64,000 nucleotides of DNA from Silurus meridionalis (GCF_014805685.1 NC_060886.1:30646362-30710361); one strand, 5' to 3'. Shown: positions 11,776 through 23,218, counted from the first letter of the stretch. The notes: generated from the sequence alone by a model not told the origin. Made by a program: numbers and translations.

Positions 11776-11850
11776 ACTATTATAAACTATTTCATTTTAT
11801 ATAACTATTATAAACTATTTCATTTTAATCAAGGTAAACTATTAAAATGA
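11776..11850. repeat. short local duplication
   Basis: The words 'tcaaggtaaactatt' and 'aactattataaactatttc' each occur twice within 75 bases, a partial tandem duplication with rearranged order. Confidence 0.7.
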
Positions 11851-11884
11851 ATGCAAACCTTAGCATAAATTGTGCTTTCTGAGC

Positions 11885-12165
11885 AGTGTTATTATAAACA
11901 CTACTCTTCTGGGAAGATGTTCCATTAGATTTTGTAGATTTGAGCTCAATTCAGGTACAAGGGTGTTGAAGTCGGGTACTAGTCAGGAGGTCTGGGGTAC
12001 AGTCAGTGTTCACATTCATACTGTTTAATAGAATTGAAAGCTCTATAGCAGGAGATCTTCCACTCCACAGGGGCATCATCATGCAGGAACAGGTTTGGAG
12101 CTCCTAGTTCATGAAGTGAACATTTCATGCTACCAAATGCATCCAAAGAGGTTCTGGGAAAGTTA
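11885..12165 (-). mobile_element. short Tc1-like element fragment (family A), minus strand
   Basis: Reverse-strand family A phrases: 'actcttctgggaagatgttc', 'ctctatagcaggagatcttc', 'catgcaggaacaggttt', 'ctcctagttcatgaagtgaa'. A segment between the SSMK block and the DNAP block is deleted. Confidence 0.78.
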
Positions 12166-12975
12166 ATACAACACATGTCTAGATTATTTAGGGATCTTTG
12201 GGATAAACAAATAGGGGCTAATTTATTAGATTATTTTTATTCAGATTTGTATGTATTTGTGTATAAAACCTTTTGTTTAAAAGTGCTATACATGAACTGA
12301 ATTAAATTCAATAGAATATCACTCGACAACGAAACGTACAGTAGTTTTATTCGAGAATGAAATGACAAAATGAAAGACGATGGTGTTGTACAGAGTCCTA
12401 TAATCAATTTTCTGTTATTTCTGGTATATTTATTTCCTCCTTTTCCTCCATTTTTATTTTGCTAGTTTTATGTTCATCTAGAATGTCAGACAGTAAATGG
12501 ATGCAGAAGCTTTTAACATTGATTGAACATGCCTCCGTATGGGATTGGGTCTGTTCATGGGTTGTCTCAGAAAACCACATTAAAAACCCCCTAGTCTGAG
12601 CTCTTAAATCGGAGAAATCTGCTTGTGTCTCGCTGAAAAAGCTCTGTTTCCCCCCCACAAAAGTGCCTAAATGTTTTCACGGCCCTCCACACCACTCTGG
12701 AGGGAGACATCAGGGAAAAAAATCTATATTAAAAAACAAAACACCATTCGTGTCTGATTTCCGCATCACCTACATTTCGGACGTCAACGGTTTATTTTTC
12801 CCTCTGCCATAACACTCAAATCGGTCTGTTATAAAAACTAATCGGGTATAATGACTTGTGTCGTTTTTGCCTTTGCGCAATCTGTTTTGTTGTTTTTCTC
12901 GTCGCCAGGTGATTCATCTCTCATTCGAATCTGTTATATTCTCTAGAAAAACCCGAGATGAGCTTTGATTTATGT
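12166..12975. other. non-coding; possible small repeat end
   Basis: At 12265-12315, 'aaaagtgctatacatgaact' followed by 'gaattaaattcaat' resembles the 3' end of the teleost repeat also seen at 34360. Otherwise unique sequence with no supported gene. Confidence 0.4.
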
Positions 12976-13158
12976 TCGGGTTTAGAGGTAGCTCCGGGTT
13001 TAGACGCTGGATTTCCAATCGGAAGGTCGTGAGTTCAAATCCCGGCATTCCCATGCTGCCGTTGTTGAGCCCTTGAGCAAGACATGTATCATTCAACTGC
13101 TCATTGTAAGTCGGTCTGGATAACGGTGACTGCAACAAATGCTGTATAAATTTCATGT
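12976..13158 (+). mobile_element. tRNA-derived SINE
   Basis: A recognisable B box ('gtgagttcaaatccc', 13030-13044) follows a degenerate A-box region. The body has 'cccttgagcaagaca' and 'caactgctcattgta', and it ends 'caacaaatgctgtataaatt'. This is the same layout as the pieces at 22.2 kb. Confidence 0.78.
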
Positions 13159-13294
13159 GAACGTTCGGTTGTGAAACACTGCGCAGTGACCGGGTCTGGG
13201 GTGGACCTGGTACAAGTCTCGTAGGTTCGGTCAGAAAGAAAAAAGGGAAGCGTCTGATTGCAGTGACGATTGTTTTTTTTTTTCCTTTAGGGAT

Positions 13295-13490
13295 GCATAT
13301 AGAAATTGCGACTTTTTCTCACAATTGCGACTTTATATCTCGCAATCTTTGTTTTTCTTGCAGTTTTGACTTTTCTTGTAATTTCGACTTTCTTCTTAGA
13401 CTTTATTTGTAGACTTCCATAGATAATTGCGAGACAATAAAAAATAACGATAGAAACATGACCAGAAATAATTTTTAGACTTCGCAAAGC
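13295..13490. repeat. 'gcgactt / cgcaatt' interspersed repeat
   Basis: Alternating 'attgcgactttttctcacaa' and 'gcgactttatatctcgcaat' words of the kind widespread in teleost genomes, decaying toward 13490. The origin is unclear to me; it is simple-repeat-like. Confidence 0.65.
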
Positions 13491-14110
13491 AAAGGTATTA
13501 GACTGAAAGTCGTGTTCAAGCGTCTGAGTGGGTTGCTAAAGAAACTGCCTGGTCTGCATGCGCCTCGTCTGGCAAACGAGACCAAAACGTCTGGCTGATC
13601 ATGCATTATAAATATCAGCCTGTCTGTGTTGCGGAAGGTTGGGTGAATCCTTTATTTTTCTCTCTCGGGCTCAGGATGAGAGTCGAGGGAAACATCTGAC
13701 AGGATCGACTCGGCTGTTGCTGTTTCTGCTGCTGCTGCTGCGGGTTCTGGCACGAGCAACGCCGAGAAAGAAAATAGTTGCAGGTCAATCAATGATTCGT
13801 CTTCTTCAAACGCTGTATGCGGTTTAGCTAAACAAATCCATACAGAGAGAATATACTCCCTAACCTCCTCGATCGTCGGCTGCCACGCCGTCTCGTTTCC
13901 AAGATCGCAATTTGGATTTGAGCATCTGTACGCTCCTTGTCTCCTGTACACCAGCTCTGCTTCGGGGTCTGTTTGATTTGCGTCTGCTGGGTTGTGAGAT
14001 GAAACGCCAGACAATGAGAAATGTCATTTAATCATATAGGAGAGCCTACTAATTATCTATTGAGGTTTCAGCACAACAATTTCACCTGGTTTGATCTGTC
14101 TGAGAGTGAG

Positions 14111-14112
<2 letters not shown>
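13491..14112. other. unique non-coding region with an unassigned 120-codon minus-strand frame
   Basis: The sequence is less AT-rich than its surroundings. A minus-strand frame over 13652-14014 is open for 120 codons, with a C-terminal alanine run encoded by a CTG-rich patch near 13725. No known domain was recognised and no transcript signal supports it. Confidence 0.35.

Positions 14113-14158
<46 letters not shown>
14113..14158. repeat. (GT)n microsatellite
   Basis: About 23 uninterrupted GT units. Confidence 0.95.
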
Positions 14159-14161
<3 letters not shown>

Positions 14162-14552
14162 AAGACACACACTCGGTAGAACCGTCTGCTAGGCTGTGTG
14201 TGATAATTGTGGAGAAATCGATGGGTGGAAATCCTTGGGGCCGTAGCGTAACACTCCTCCTTCACTGAGCAATAAGAACAATTTTCCAGTTGTGATTTGA
14301 ACAAATGGAGAAAGAAAGAAAAAAAAAAAAAAGGGAAAAAAGCACACAGGTCTTTTACTGTTCGTCTCTGGCTTTACACACACTCAGGGGTATTGAAGAA
14401 CGGAAAAACGAGTCTCTGGTGTTGTATGGTGCAATGAGAAGAAAGCATGCTTTCACAAAGAATAAATAAAACGCAGGGAAAAAAGGTTGTGTTCTATACG
14501 AAGGTTTGAGGAGTAAGAGCGATTCTTCTTTATTCAATTTCAGGAAACTAAT
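14159..14552. other. non-coding, nothing recognised
   Basis: Includes a short A-rich patch near 14309-14342. No supported gene. Confidence 0.45.
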
Positions 14553-14740
14553 ATTTACATTTACAGCATTCTGCAGGCGCCTTTATCCATTTATTATTTC
14601 ATCTTATATACTCACCAGTTAAGAGTTAGGGGTCTTGCTCAAGGGCCCCACAGTGGCAACTTGGCGGTGCTGAGATTTGAACTCTAAACCAGCATCTAAA
14701 CCAGCTACAATTTCATCTCCTGTGACGCTAAAGTTTATCA
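14553..14740 (-). mobile_element. tRNA-derived SINE, reverse orientation
   Basis: Starts with 'atttacatttacagcattct' and 'gcaggcgcctttatcca', the inverse of the tail shared by local SINEs. It then has 'gtcttgctcaagggcccc' and 'tgagatttgaactctaaacc' (a reversed degenerate B box). Confidence 0.75.
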
Positions 14741-15429
14741 GAGTACCCTTTCCAATCTCCTGGTCAGTTGGAATGGTGGATTACGATTGACTGGAAGTTC
14801 AGGTGTGAGTCCAGAGTGATTATTACTCATTCATACTCTGGTATAATAAGTATGTCATCTTTTTGTTGTTGCAACATGGGGTGAGGAACTGAAACGAAAC
14901 TTCTCGCTATGTCACAAACAACCTTGAAACACATATTTGCATGAGTGGTTAAGCTTGCAGTTCCTAAAATGGCCTCTTGGGGCAGAATGCACCCTGCCCC
15001 AAGCTTCTTCATAATATATTTTTGTTAAGTTAAAATTATCTAGATGTTTTTCCAAATGTAGCTGTCGCCATGGAGAGCAAATTTTAGCAGAATTGCTCAT
15101 TGTAATGAACGTGTTGTGATGGTCTATGCTGCTTTCTGCTTTCTTTTCTTTCACTGCAAATGCACGTATGTGGTTCACGCGAGTCCGTGCACGTCTTGTA
15201 GAGTCGTGTTTTTTAAGCAGCATTTCAGAGGTAAAGATTGAACAAACTATACTCTACACTGTACAGCAAACACATGAAAAAATATATTTATACACACAAA
15301 TATAACACAATGACAACATGACTGACATCAGCTGTCGGATTCCAGAACCCAGAACGCTGCTGTACTTCAGGAGGCATGTAGGGACACGGGTCCTGATCTC
15401 TCCTTATTCCTCCTAGTAATAATTAACAT

Positions 15430-15433
<4 letters not shown>
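14741..15433. other. unique non-coding region
   Basis: No recognisable gene or repeat. Confidence 0.45.

Positions 15434-15489
<56 letters not shown>
15434..15489. repeat. (CT)n microsatellite
   Basis: About 28 CT units, uninterrupted. Confidence 0.95.
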
Positions 15490-15496
<7 letters not shown>

Positions 15497-15617
15497 GTCT
15501 GTGTGGTGCAATTAGTGTTGAGGAAGTATGTGTAAGTGGTAATTTAGGTGTCAAGAGTCTACGTGTATGTAAAAATGTAAACATCCCTCTTTATGGCTTT
15601 TGTCTGTTTTATAACTC

Positions 15618-15660
<43 letters not shown>
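15618..15660. repeat. (GT)n microsatellite
   Basis: About 20 GT units. Confidence 0.95.
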
Positions 15661-15662
<2 letters not shown>

Positions 15663-15722
15663 CCCAAGCATACTATGTTCTGCTTAGCAAGGTGTGCCAT
15701 ATTATTTTGATTACATTGTACT

Positions 15723-15781
15723 GTACTGTGTGTATGCACTTGTGTACGTGTGTGTGTCTGGATGTTGTAGGTGTGCATGCA

Positions 15782-15854
<73 letters not shown>

Positions 15855-16110
15855 AGATTTTGGATGTATGTGTTTGTGTGTGTGTGTTTGTGTGTATGCA
15901 TTTGTGTGCATGTGTGTCCACGTGTTTGTGTGTGTCTGGGTGTGCATGTGTGTATACACTTGGGTGCATGTGTGTGTATGGATGTTGTAGGTAAGCATGC
16001 ATGTGTGTGTATACGTGTGTGTGTTTGTGTGTGTCCGGGTGCTTGTGCGTGTCCATGTGTTCATGTAGGTGCGTGTGTCTGTCCAGATGTGCGTTTGTGT
16101 GTGCGCGCCT
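15723..16110. repeat. large interrupted (GT)n region
   Basis: A pure core of more than 30 GT units lies at 15783-15851, followed by 250 bases of imperfect 'gtgtgtgtttgtgtgcatg' type sequence. The word 'tggatgttgtaggt' occurs at both 15760 and 15979, marking an internal duplication. The long H/T and C/V frames across it are artefacts. Confidence 0.95.
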
Positions 16111-16846
16111 ACAAAATACATTTTTGTCCACAATACTAGACATTTTTATTTGGTTGTATTTTCAGCTTTAGATCATGTCTACACGCCGAGTGTTTGAGCT
16201 CCTGTGAAGGACTTGTTACCATGGAAACCTACGGGAATTAAGACATTTATGATTATTATTATTGAAGTCTTTCAGTTGACCGCTGTTCAATCGATTGCTG
16301 ACGTCCGTTGCTGCTCCTCTACTGATAAATCTCCATATCAGTTAAAAACATGCTGAGTTAGCATCCTCAGAAAGTGAATACTCAAATAGACATTTACGGT
16401 TCACTGTGTGAGGAGCGTCAAGGGTTAACGTGGACCTAATGCGGACGCATCCAGCCCAGATGTTCCTCCCTCGATCGCTGTTGGGAACGGTGTGACCCGT
16501 CCAAATCAGTATGAACAGCCTTAGCGCTTTGCTAATTGTTGGTTTCGGGGCTAATCGCTGCATGCCGTGTGTGGGTGTGAACCGGACGCCAGTCCATTTC
16601 AGAGCACTTACACTGTCTTTCTTGTGACTAACAGGACAGATCGCTTTCAGCCAGGAAGTGCTGAGGTCAGAGGAGACCAACAGCATTGGGGGTAAACAAA
16701 AGTAGCTTTTTTTTTTTTTCCTGGTGTGGAAAATTCAAACTGTCTATAAAGTTGAGCAGTTTGAGGATTTTCTTCTTCTCTTCATACACAGAGGAATGTC
16801 TGGAGGAGCATTTTGTACACAATGACCTAGTGTTTTTATCTCTGAC
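16111..16846. other. unique non-coding region
   Basis: Relatively CpG-richer between 16435 and 16590. No repeat or known protein was recognised. Confidence 0.4.
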
Positions 16847-16872
16847 CACACACACACACACACACACACACA
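16847..16872. repeat. (CA)n microsatellite
   Basis: About 13 CA units. Confidence 0.95.
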
Positions 16873-18080
16873 GACTAATGTCATGATGTCGGAGAAGGCA
16901 AAAGCTGGCTATCTCAGATGGCAGATTTTTTTTAAACAACAAACTTAATTATTTGGAGTAGCTGGAGATCTGGTGGTCTGAAGGTCTAATCTGCATCAGT
17001 TCCGGTGTCCTGATTAAAATTAAAAAAAAAATCAGACTGGATGCACAGATCTAATCTACTCTTTCATGCATGGATCTGATCCACCCCTACCCAATTTGAA
17101 TACTTTCCCATGATCAGACGAGATGCATGGATTTGATCTCAGATCTGCCCTGTTGCAGAAAAAACTAAGAAAAAAGGTGCTGCTTTTGTTTCGGGAGCAA
17201 AACATGCCTATAAAGCATTCGGTTAAGTGAGGCACAGGATGGGAAAGGTTTTCTTTTTCTTTTTTTCCCGGTTGCCCACAGAAAACAATAGCATGGCAGG
17301 AGAGAGAGAGAGAAGTGGGAGGGAGAGCAGAAAGGTCAGCCCACCCTGAGAAAATCTGGATGATATGACAACTCATTTAAAGCCTGAAAAATGGACTGGG
17401 GATTTTCTTCATGTTCCCCGTTCTCCCCAACACACACACACACAAGCCCTCTCTTTCCCTTTTTAATGTTGCAGAAGGTAGAATGTAAAAATAGACGTGT
17501 GTTGAGGGGTGTGTGGAGTGCACTTTAATTACAGACACAGCAGAGGTTAGTTAGAGAAAAATATCTGGAATTAAGAGGACATTTCTGAGTTAAAGCACAC
17601 GCCCTCAGCTCTCCGAACGCTCCAGAACCGACCGGCTCGGCTTTATGGAGTGTGTGGGAATGTCTTTTTTCCTTTTTTTCCCTTTTTTTTTATTCCATGG
17701 CTGCTCGTAAAAACACACACACAAAAAACATCTGCTTTTTCATCATTAAAAAGTCATTGGACGATTCTGGTGATGATCCTCGAGCTGACATTTCGGAACT
17801 TTTCCCCTCCCCTCATGTCAGGCGATGTTTCCAAAGGTGTTTCTTCTGTGACGATGGAGGAAACCAATCAACGTCGGGCCGTCACTTTGAGCGGACGCAA
17901 GGCTCGACCTTTGACCCCTCCCTGAATAGCTCGCAGCTGTGTGTTTTATTTATTTTTTTGCGGAGGTCATCAGGTGGCTGTAAGAAGGTTATCGGCTCGG
18001 GTGAGTCGGGAATGACGGAAGTGATGCTGATCGGGAGTGGCTGTGCGAACACGAGGAGGAGTGACGTTAACGTGTCGTGA
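16873..18080. other. unique non-coding region
   Basis: Contains short A and T runs and a small (CA) run near 17430. The part at 17575-18075 is more CpG-rich than average and open in one plus frame for 142 codons (17652-18080), with no recognisable domain. Confidence 0.4.
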
Positions 18081-18790
18081 CAACGTGAAGAAACAGGAGG
18101 AAATTGAATGTTTGCTTTTGGATTAGAAAATGATTTCCTTTAGCTTTTTTTATTTTATTTGATTGAAATGTCCTTCCTTAATGCAGATTCACCTTGTAGT
18201 TTGAATTGCTGCAATATTGTATTGAGGGGGTTGGATTTATTTTTATTTATTTTTTTAAGTTAATTTGAGAAATGATAGAATCAAGAATTTTCATGATCTA
18301 CACCTAGCGACAAGTCGTTTTGTCTCTTGCTATAATTTTATCATAAAAAAATTTATAAATAAAAAATCTTAACTTTATTAGATTTTTCTTTCTGAACAAT
18401 GTCATAAATTAAATATAATTAAATTGAAACTATAATGAAAAAAATACAACCAAAAACATTTGATTCTTTAAAATATTTTAAAATTGACAAATAAATTAAT
18501 AATTTAATAATTTAATTTATACACTGTTTTATATATTAAGTATTTATAATAAATGAATAAAGAAATAAATAATAAAACAAATTCACATATTTCACAAAAA
18601 AATACATTTTTATTATCAGAGTTCCCTTTAAAAAAAAAAATTGAGTAATATTTAAATAAGTAAATAAACAAAAGAAATGAATGAATGGACAAATAATAAT
18701 AAAAAAAGACACAGATCCACTTTTACTTTTTTTTTTGTAGGTATTGAATGACAGAACCAGGAATAAAAATTTGATCATTTCTTCAAATCA
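18081..18790. other. very AT-rich stretch
   Basis: Strongly AT-rich with many A and T runs. The frames here are rich in F, L, I, Y and K because of composition. Confidence 0.6.
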
Positions 18791-19369
18791 TTAAAAAATC
18801 ATGTGACTTGCTCTCAAGTTTCAGCTCTTCGGAAGTAAATAGATCAGGGATTTGAGCGTCAGAAAGTAATGGATATATTGAGACTTGTTTACATGGATTA
18901 AGCAATATTTTTTTATTTTTGAACAAATTTACTCCTTTCTTTCTAATTCAAGTTAACAGAAGAAGAAAAAAAGATCTCTAGCTTTATTAAGCAGCCGCTT
19001 GGGAAATACCAGCGCACTGATTTATCGGTTTGACCTGATTAGACATGTCAAAGCATTGATGATTAGTTTCCAACCTGTAAAACTTGCGATGGCTGATTTA
19101 CAAGTCTCGATCTGTGTCTGAGTCGAGCTCGATGAGGAGGAGTGTGTTTAACACGGTACAATACAACTCCACAAAGCCACTCTGAACGCTCCCGTGTCCA
19201 CACACACGTACACACACTGAGCGAGAGTTGAGGTAGAACGACGTGATGACAGCACTACAGAAAGATGGAAAAGCTGTAAATGGGAAAACCGTGTACAGCC
19301 TTGCAGCGTCCACCTGCGCTCAGAATGTAAATAGTGGAAGAGAAGAATGAAGTATGAGGAATGATGTAA
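18791..19369. other. unique non-coding region
   Basis: Nothing recognised. Confidence 0.45.
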
Positions 19370-19830
19370 GCCTGGGGTGCTTTTAGTGTTCCAATTCATC
19401 CCAAAGGTCTTAGAGCTCTATAGCAGGAGAGCTTCCTCCACTCTAACCCATGTAAAGCATATCTTCATGGAGCTGGTGATGGAGAAGTCTTTTTCTTGTG
19501 AAGGGTGGATTTGGTTTAAATATATATTCAATGTTGCCATGTCTGCAAATTCTGACTCTTCAACCTTAGCTATACCAAAAGTATATGGTCACTTAAATTT
19601 AAGCCATATGATGTTCTTTCCCGAATTTTTTCTTCTTCACTCAAATTATGAGATCCAAATCCTGTTCCAGCATGACAATGCACCTGTGCACAAAACCAGC
19701 TCAATGAAGATCTGCTTCACATGGGTTGGAGTGGAAGATCTCCTGCTGGAGCAGATCTTCATGGAGCTGATTTTGTGCATTGCTTGAGAAGGTTTATATC
19801 TCCTAGTTCAAGTAAAGGTAAAGTGTCCTG
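19370..19830. mobile_element. composite of family A Tc1-like fragments in both orientations
   Basis: 19370-19475 is minus-oriented family A ('agcctggggtgctttt', 'ctctatagcaggagagcttc', 'atcttcatggagctgg'). 19590-19745 is plus-oriented and encodes 'FQHDNAPVHKTSSMKICF' followed by 'TWVGVEDLLLEQ', the best-preserved catalytic DNAP..HK block here. 19752-19830 is minus-oriented again ('cagatcttcatggagctgat', 'tctcctagttcaagtaaagg'). The plus piece is preceded by a flank (19506 onward) shared with the copy at 20.5 kb. Confidence 0.75.
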
Positions 19831-20520
19831 CTAGGACTCCCAGTGTGTCCTTCTTTCACCTTCTTTTACATGCTCAGTGCAGATCTTTTGGTGATTCATT
19901 CCAACCAAGTCTTCCTCTTGTTCTTCTTTCTAATTACAGGGTACGGTGCAAAATACCATCCAGAGTGAGGAGTAAAAGAGACGCACAAGTGTCGACTCTG
20001 CTCTCTAATTTGTCTTGGCTGTATGCCCTTTTTCTATTAACAATCCCTCAGTAAATCTTTTTGGTCTGGAACATTCTGGTAATAATTTTTCATACGTTTC
20101 GTTATTACAGTCTTCCAGGTGAGCGGTAGGTGGTCGGCGTTTTTCTCAGTGACAGCCACACGCTGCCGCGAACAATGCCCAATTGAGAAGAGACGCCGGT
20201 CGGGCCCGAAGAACCCGTGTAAGAAGGTTTGAAATCTCGACAATCAGTTTGTTATTGTTCTGCTATTTCAGTTATGCGGCTAAAGTAGCTTTAAATTATG
20301 TACTCGGAACTCCTTTTTCTTCCAGCTCGCATGTATAGCTCGCTTCTTTCTCTACCTGCATGAAATGAACACTTGGTGTGTTTACTTAAATTATATAGTG
20401 TCGAATGTGATTGGTCGAAAAAAAACCTTTAAAAGCAGTGGTATAGGGGAACGGGTCTGAATGAGACTAAAAGCAGTGGTGGTGGAGAAATTGTTTTCTA
20501 TAGGGTTATAATGCATTTGG
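19831..20520. other. unique non-coding region
   Basis: No supported gene or repeat. Confidence 0.45.
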
Positions 20521-20995
20521 CTTAAGTTGGATTTGGTTTAAATATATATTACATTTTGCCTCGTCAGCAAGATCTACACATTTCCAGCTCTGCAGCCTTA
20601 GCTACACCAAAAGTATTTGGTCACCTGACTTTTCCAGCCATATGAGGTTCTTCCCCAAACTGATACCATCAACTTTGAAGCACACAATTTTATAGGAGGT
20701 TGTTTTCATTTCACTTGAACTATGAGACCCAAATCTGTTTCAGCATGACAATGCACGAAGCTAGCTCCATGAAGATCTGCAATACATGTGTTGGAGTGAA
20801 AGAACTTCTGCTACAAAGCTCTGACCTCAACAATATTGAACCTGACCTACATCAGTACCTCCTCCCTTTAGAGCTAAATGAGCTCAAATCTCCACAAACA
20901 CGATTAAAAATCTAGTGGAACGTCTTCCCAGAAGTGTGGAAGTTATTGTAACAGCAAATGGAGACTAACTGAGGATTGGAAGGTTGAAACTGTTT
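20521..20995 (+). mobile_element. Tc1-like element (family A), relatively long copy, plus strand
   Basis: Starts with the flank 'ggatttggtttaaatatata' shared with 19506, then 'caaaagtatttggtcacctg', 'ttcagcatgacaatgcac', 'agctccatgaagatctgc' and 'ctctgacctcaacaatattg' (the S/PDLN.IE region). It ends 'gtggaacgtcttcccagaag' and 'gtaacagcaaatggagacta'. Frames are disrupted, so it is inactive. Confidence 0.8.
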
Positions 20996-21059
20996 TCATT
21001 TTTGCCCTGTAATAAAAAAAAAAAGTGTTGTAAATATAGAAACACATTAGAGTGGATAA
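20996..21059. other. A-rich junction
   Basis: Two A-rich patches between a family A copy and the next relic. Confidence 0.5.
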
Positions 21060-21735
21060 AAAAAAACGAAAGAAAAGACATCAATAATTCAGATGCATTA
21101 GTGTTCACACCCCTTAACTAATGCTTACTAATACAGCACTCAGTCTTTCAGTGTATGAGGTGTAAAAGTCTTCCAGAACATCTTTTTTATTTTGTTTCCA
21201 TGTTCAGGCTTCTGCACATCTTTCCACTGTGTTTTGATTGGAGTTAGAGACCTGATTTCAACATTCCGATTTCTTCAGCTGTCTAAAATCTTGCAGGTTT
21301 GGTGTTTTGTATTTGTGTAAATGGTCCTTCTATCTTGACTACAGCCCTATGCCCAGCTGATCGAGCTCCAATGCTTCCATCTTCCATCGTCGTCTTGTTC
21401 AGATAAGCTCGGTTTTATTTTTGTTCCCATGAGTTACCCCTTTGCTCCGACAGTACAGTATATAAAGAGTATGAATACTGTTGCCACATGCACAAAACAA
21501 CCGACTTGTATGAGGTGCCTGCAGCTCTCTTGGCAGCCCATTAGTTTTCCTCTTGTCCTATCATCAATTTCTGTTCTCCGTAAGGTCTCTCTGGTGCACC
21601 ATTTTCTCCACTTGTTGATGATGGATTTCACAGCATATTCCATAGTCCATGATCTGCTGAATGTTATACCAAAGTCCAAAGATCACTTTGCATCCCAATC
21701 GTCTGTTGTCCATGGGTTGTAGAGTCAGATAGCAC
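21060..21735 (-). pseudogene. Tc1-like transposase relic (family C), minus strand
   Basis: On the minus strand a frame (21434-21679) contains 'AVKSIINKWRKWCTRETLRR', which resembles the second half of the paired-like DNA-binding domain of Tc1 transposases ('TVR.II.KWRK.GT..NLPR'), with 'RGKLMG' after it. An overlapping minus-strand frame covers the preceding helix ('GLWYNIQQIMDYGICCEIHH'). The rest (21060-21430 as read) is too decayed to show the catalytic residues, although the distal part 'aaggggtgtgaacactaatg' is typical of a Tc1 3' end. Internally deleted and frame-broken. Confidence 0.6.
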
Positions 21736-22154
21736 CAATGTGCAATCAAGGAAGACATATCTGATCTTTATTTTGGGGTTCAACAATAACAGGTACGTCA
21801 TAATTCTATTTGAACCGAATTTATTTAAATACCGATGTTTACATCCCAAAACCCTTGCGTCTAAACCCCTTTTTATTGTAACAGGGGTGTGTAGAATTTT
21901 TCTTTTCCGGTCTGCCTTGCCTGAAAAGGTGTTTAGATGCAAGACATGCTTATCGTAGAGTTACTTAAGCTCTTTCGCGATCTCTCCCTGGTGGAAATCT
22001 CTCACCACTCACGCTGTCAAACAACCGAGTATCGATACCTCCAATTAAAGGATTAGACTCGTCTTGATGAGTAACTCTCTGAACACTACTTTCTATTTCC
22101 TGTTTTTGCAGCTGGCCATCACACACACGCTTTGTAACAAGTCACTGAATCGCT
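21736..22154. other. non-coding, nothing recognised
   Basis: No supported gene or repeat. Confidence 0.45.
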
Positions 22155-22318
22155 GGTTAGTGGTGGCGCAGCGGTTGAGATGCTGGACTCAGAAGATCAT
22201 GAGTTCAAATCTTACCACCAAGCAACCGCTGCTGGGCTTTTGAGCAGGAGCCTTTAACCTTCAACTGCTCGGTTTTATAAATATCAAGTCGTCTGCCAAA
22301 TTCCGTAAATGTAAATTG
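22155..22318 (+). mobile_element. tRNA-derived SINE (1 of 3)
   Basis: Head 'gttagtggtggcgcagcggt', B box 'gagttcaaatctt', 'ttttgagcaggagccttt', 'tcaactgctcggttttataa', ending 'ccgtaaatgtaaattgta'. Confidence 0.82.
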
Positions 22319-22329
22319 TAATATTTGAG

Positions 22330-22460
22330 GGGAGGAAAGAAAGTTCAGTTGGTTAGATGTCTAATTTCCAAAACGGAAGGTCATGATTTCCAGTCCTAGC
22401 ACCACTAAGCTGCCACTGCACGGCCTCTTGAGCAAAGATCATTACCCCCAAACTCCATAG
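22330..22460 (+). mobile_element. tRNA-derived SINE fragment (2 of 3)
   Basis: 'agttcagttggttagatgtc' head, degenerate B box 'catgatttccagtcct', 'caccactaagctgccactg', 'ctcttgagcaaagatcatta'. The tail is truncated. Confidence 0.72.
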
Positions 22461-22494
22461 TTTTTAAAAATTAGGTCACTGTAGGTTGTCTGGG

Positions 22495-22715
22495 GGTGGT
22501 GTTCAGGGGGTTACGACAATGGTAAAGATGTACAGTATGAATTCCGTTTGGCAGGTCATGAGTTCCAATCCCTTCACCACCAAGCTGCCCCGAAGAGGTC
22601 TTAGGCAAGGACCTTAACTTTCACTTGCAACCCTCACTTGCTCAGTTGTATATATATAAAAAAAAAAAGATCATCGTGTATTATTTTGTTTAAAGTCTGC
22701 CGTAAATGTAAATTA
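22495..22715 (+). mobile_element. tRNA-derived SINE (3 of 3)
   Basis: Degenerate head, B box 'catgagttccaatccc', 'ccaccaagctgccccgaag', 'ggcaaggaccttaact', 'tgctcagttgtatata', an A-run, and tail 'gtctgccgtaaatgtaaatt'. Confidence 0.78.
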
Positions 22716-23211
22716 CAAACACAACATCTACTTGAGAGATCTTCACAGGTCAGGTCTGGGCATCAAAATATTTCAAGAGTATTTTGATGAAACATGAGAT
22801 AAAAGTGAATTTTATGGTTGCATCTACAAAGCCGTACCACAACGCTGCAAAAAAACAATTGAGCTACAGGAAAACCAGAAGAGCCAGAAACGCTGGTGAA
22901 ACGCTGGTGCAGGGATTGAGTGTCTTTAAAGCCCGAATTGCTCGGTTTTATAGTCGGGAGCAGGCGCCAAAACGGTTCCTCAGCAGTGGAGGGAAACAAA
23001 CAAATAAAAAAAAAAACACTAATTAGATGTCTGAAAGTGTAGGGCATAGAGGAGGGGAAGAACAAGCTGAGAATGCTGGTAGAACGTCTCCTCTCGCACT
23101 TCTGTGCATGTAAGATTGGGGCCTGTCAGTCTCTCAGAGGAGCATATTAATTTTCAGCTCTGCAGTGCAGCTTTCTGAAACAACCTGAACACAGCACCCG
23201 GGCATGAAGTG
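22716..23211. other. unique non-coding region
   Basis: No recognised element. Confidence 0.45.
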
Positions 23212-23218
23212 TGTTTGT

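Noticed and set aside
12976..13060. Possible genuine tRNA gene
   Set aside because: It has a B-box-like word, but no cloverleaf pairing or anticodon arm could be drawn. The downstream body and tail match SINE copies.
15673..16143. 156-codon H/T-rich minus frame, which could suggest a metal-binding protein
   Set aside because: Translation of the reverse of a (GT)n region. Open in all frames, as expected of a dinucleotide repeat.
17652..18080. Possible exon in a 142-codon frame
   Set aside because: It begins in a T/C run, has no domain, and shows no convincing splice or promoter signals.
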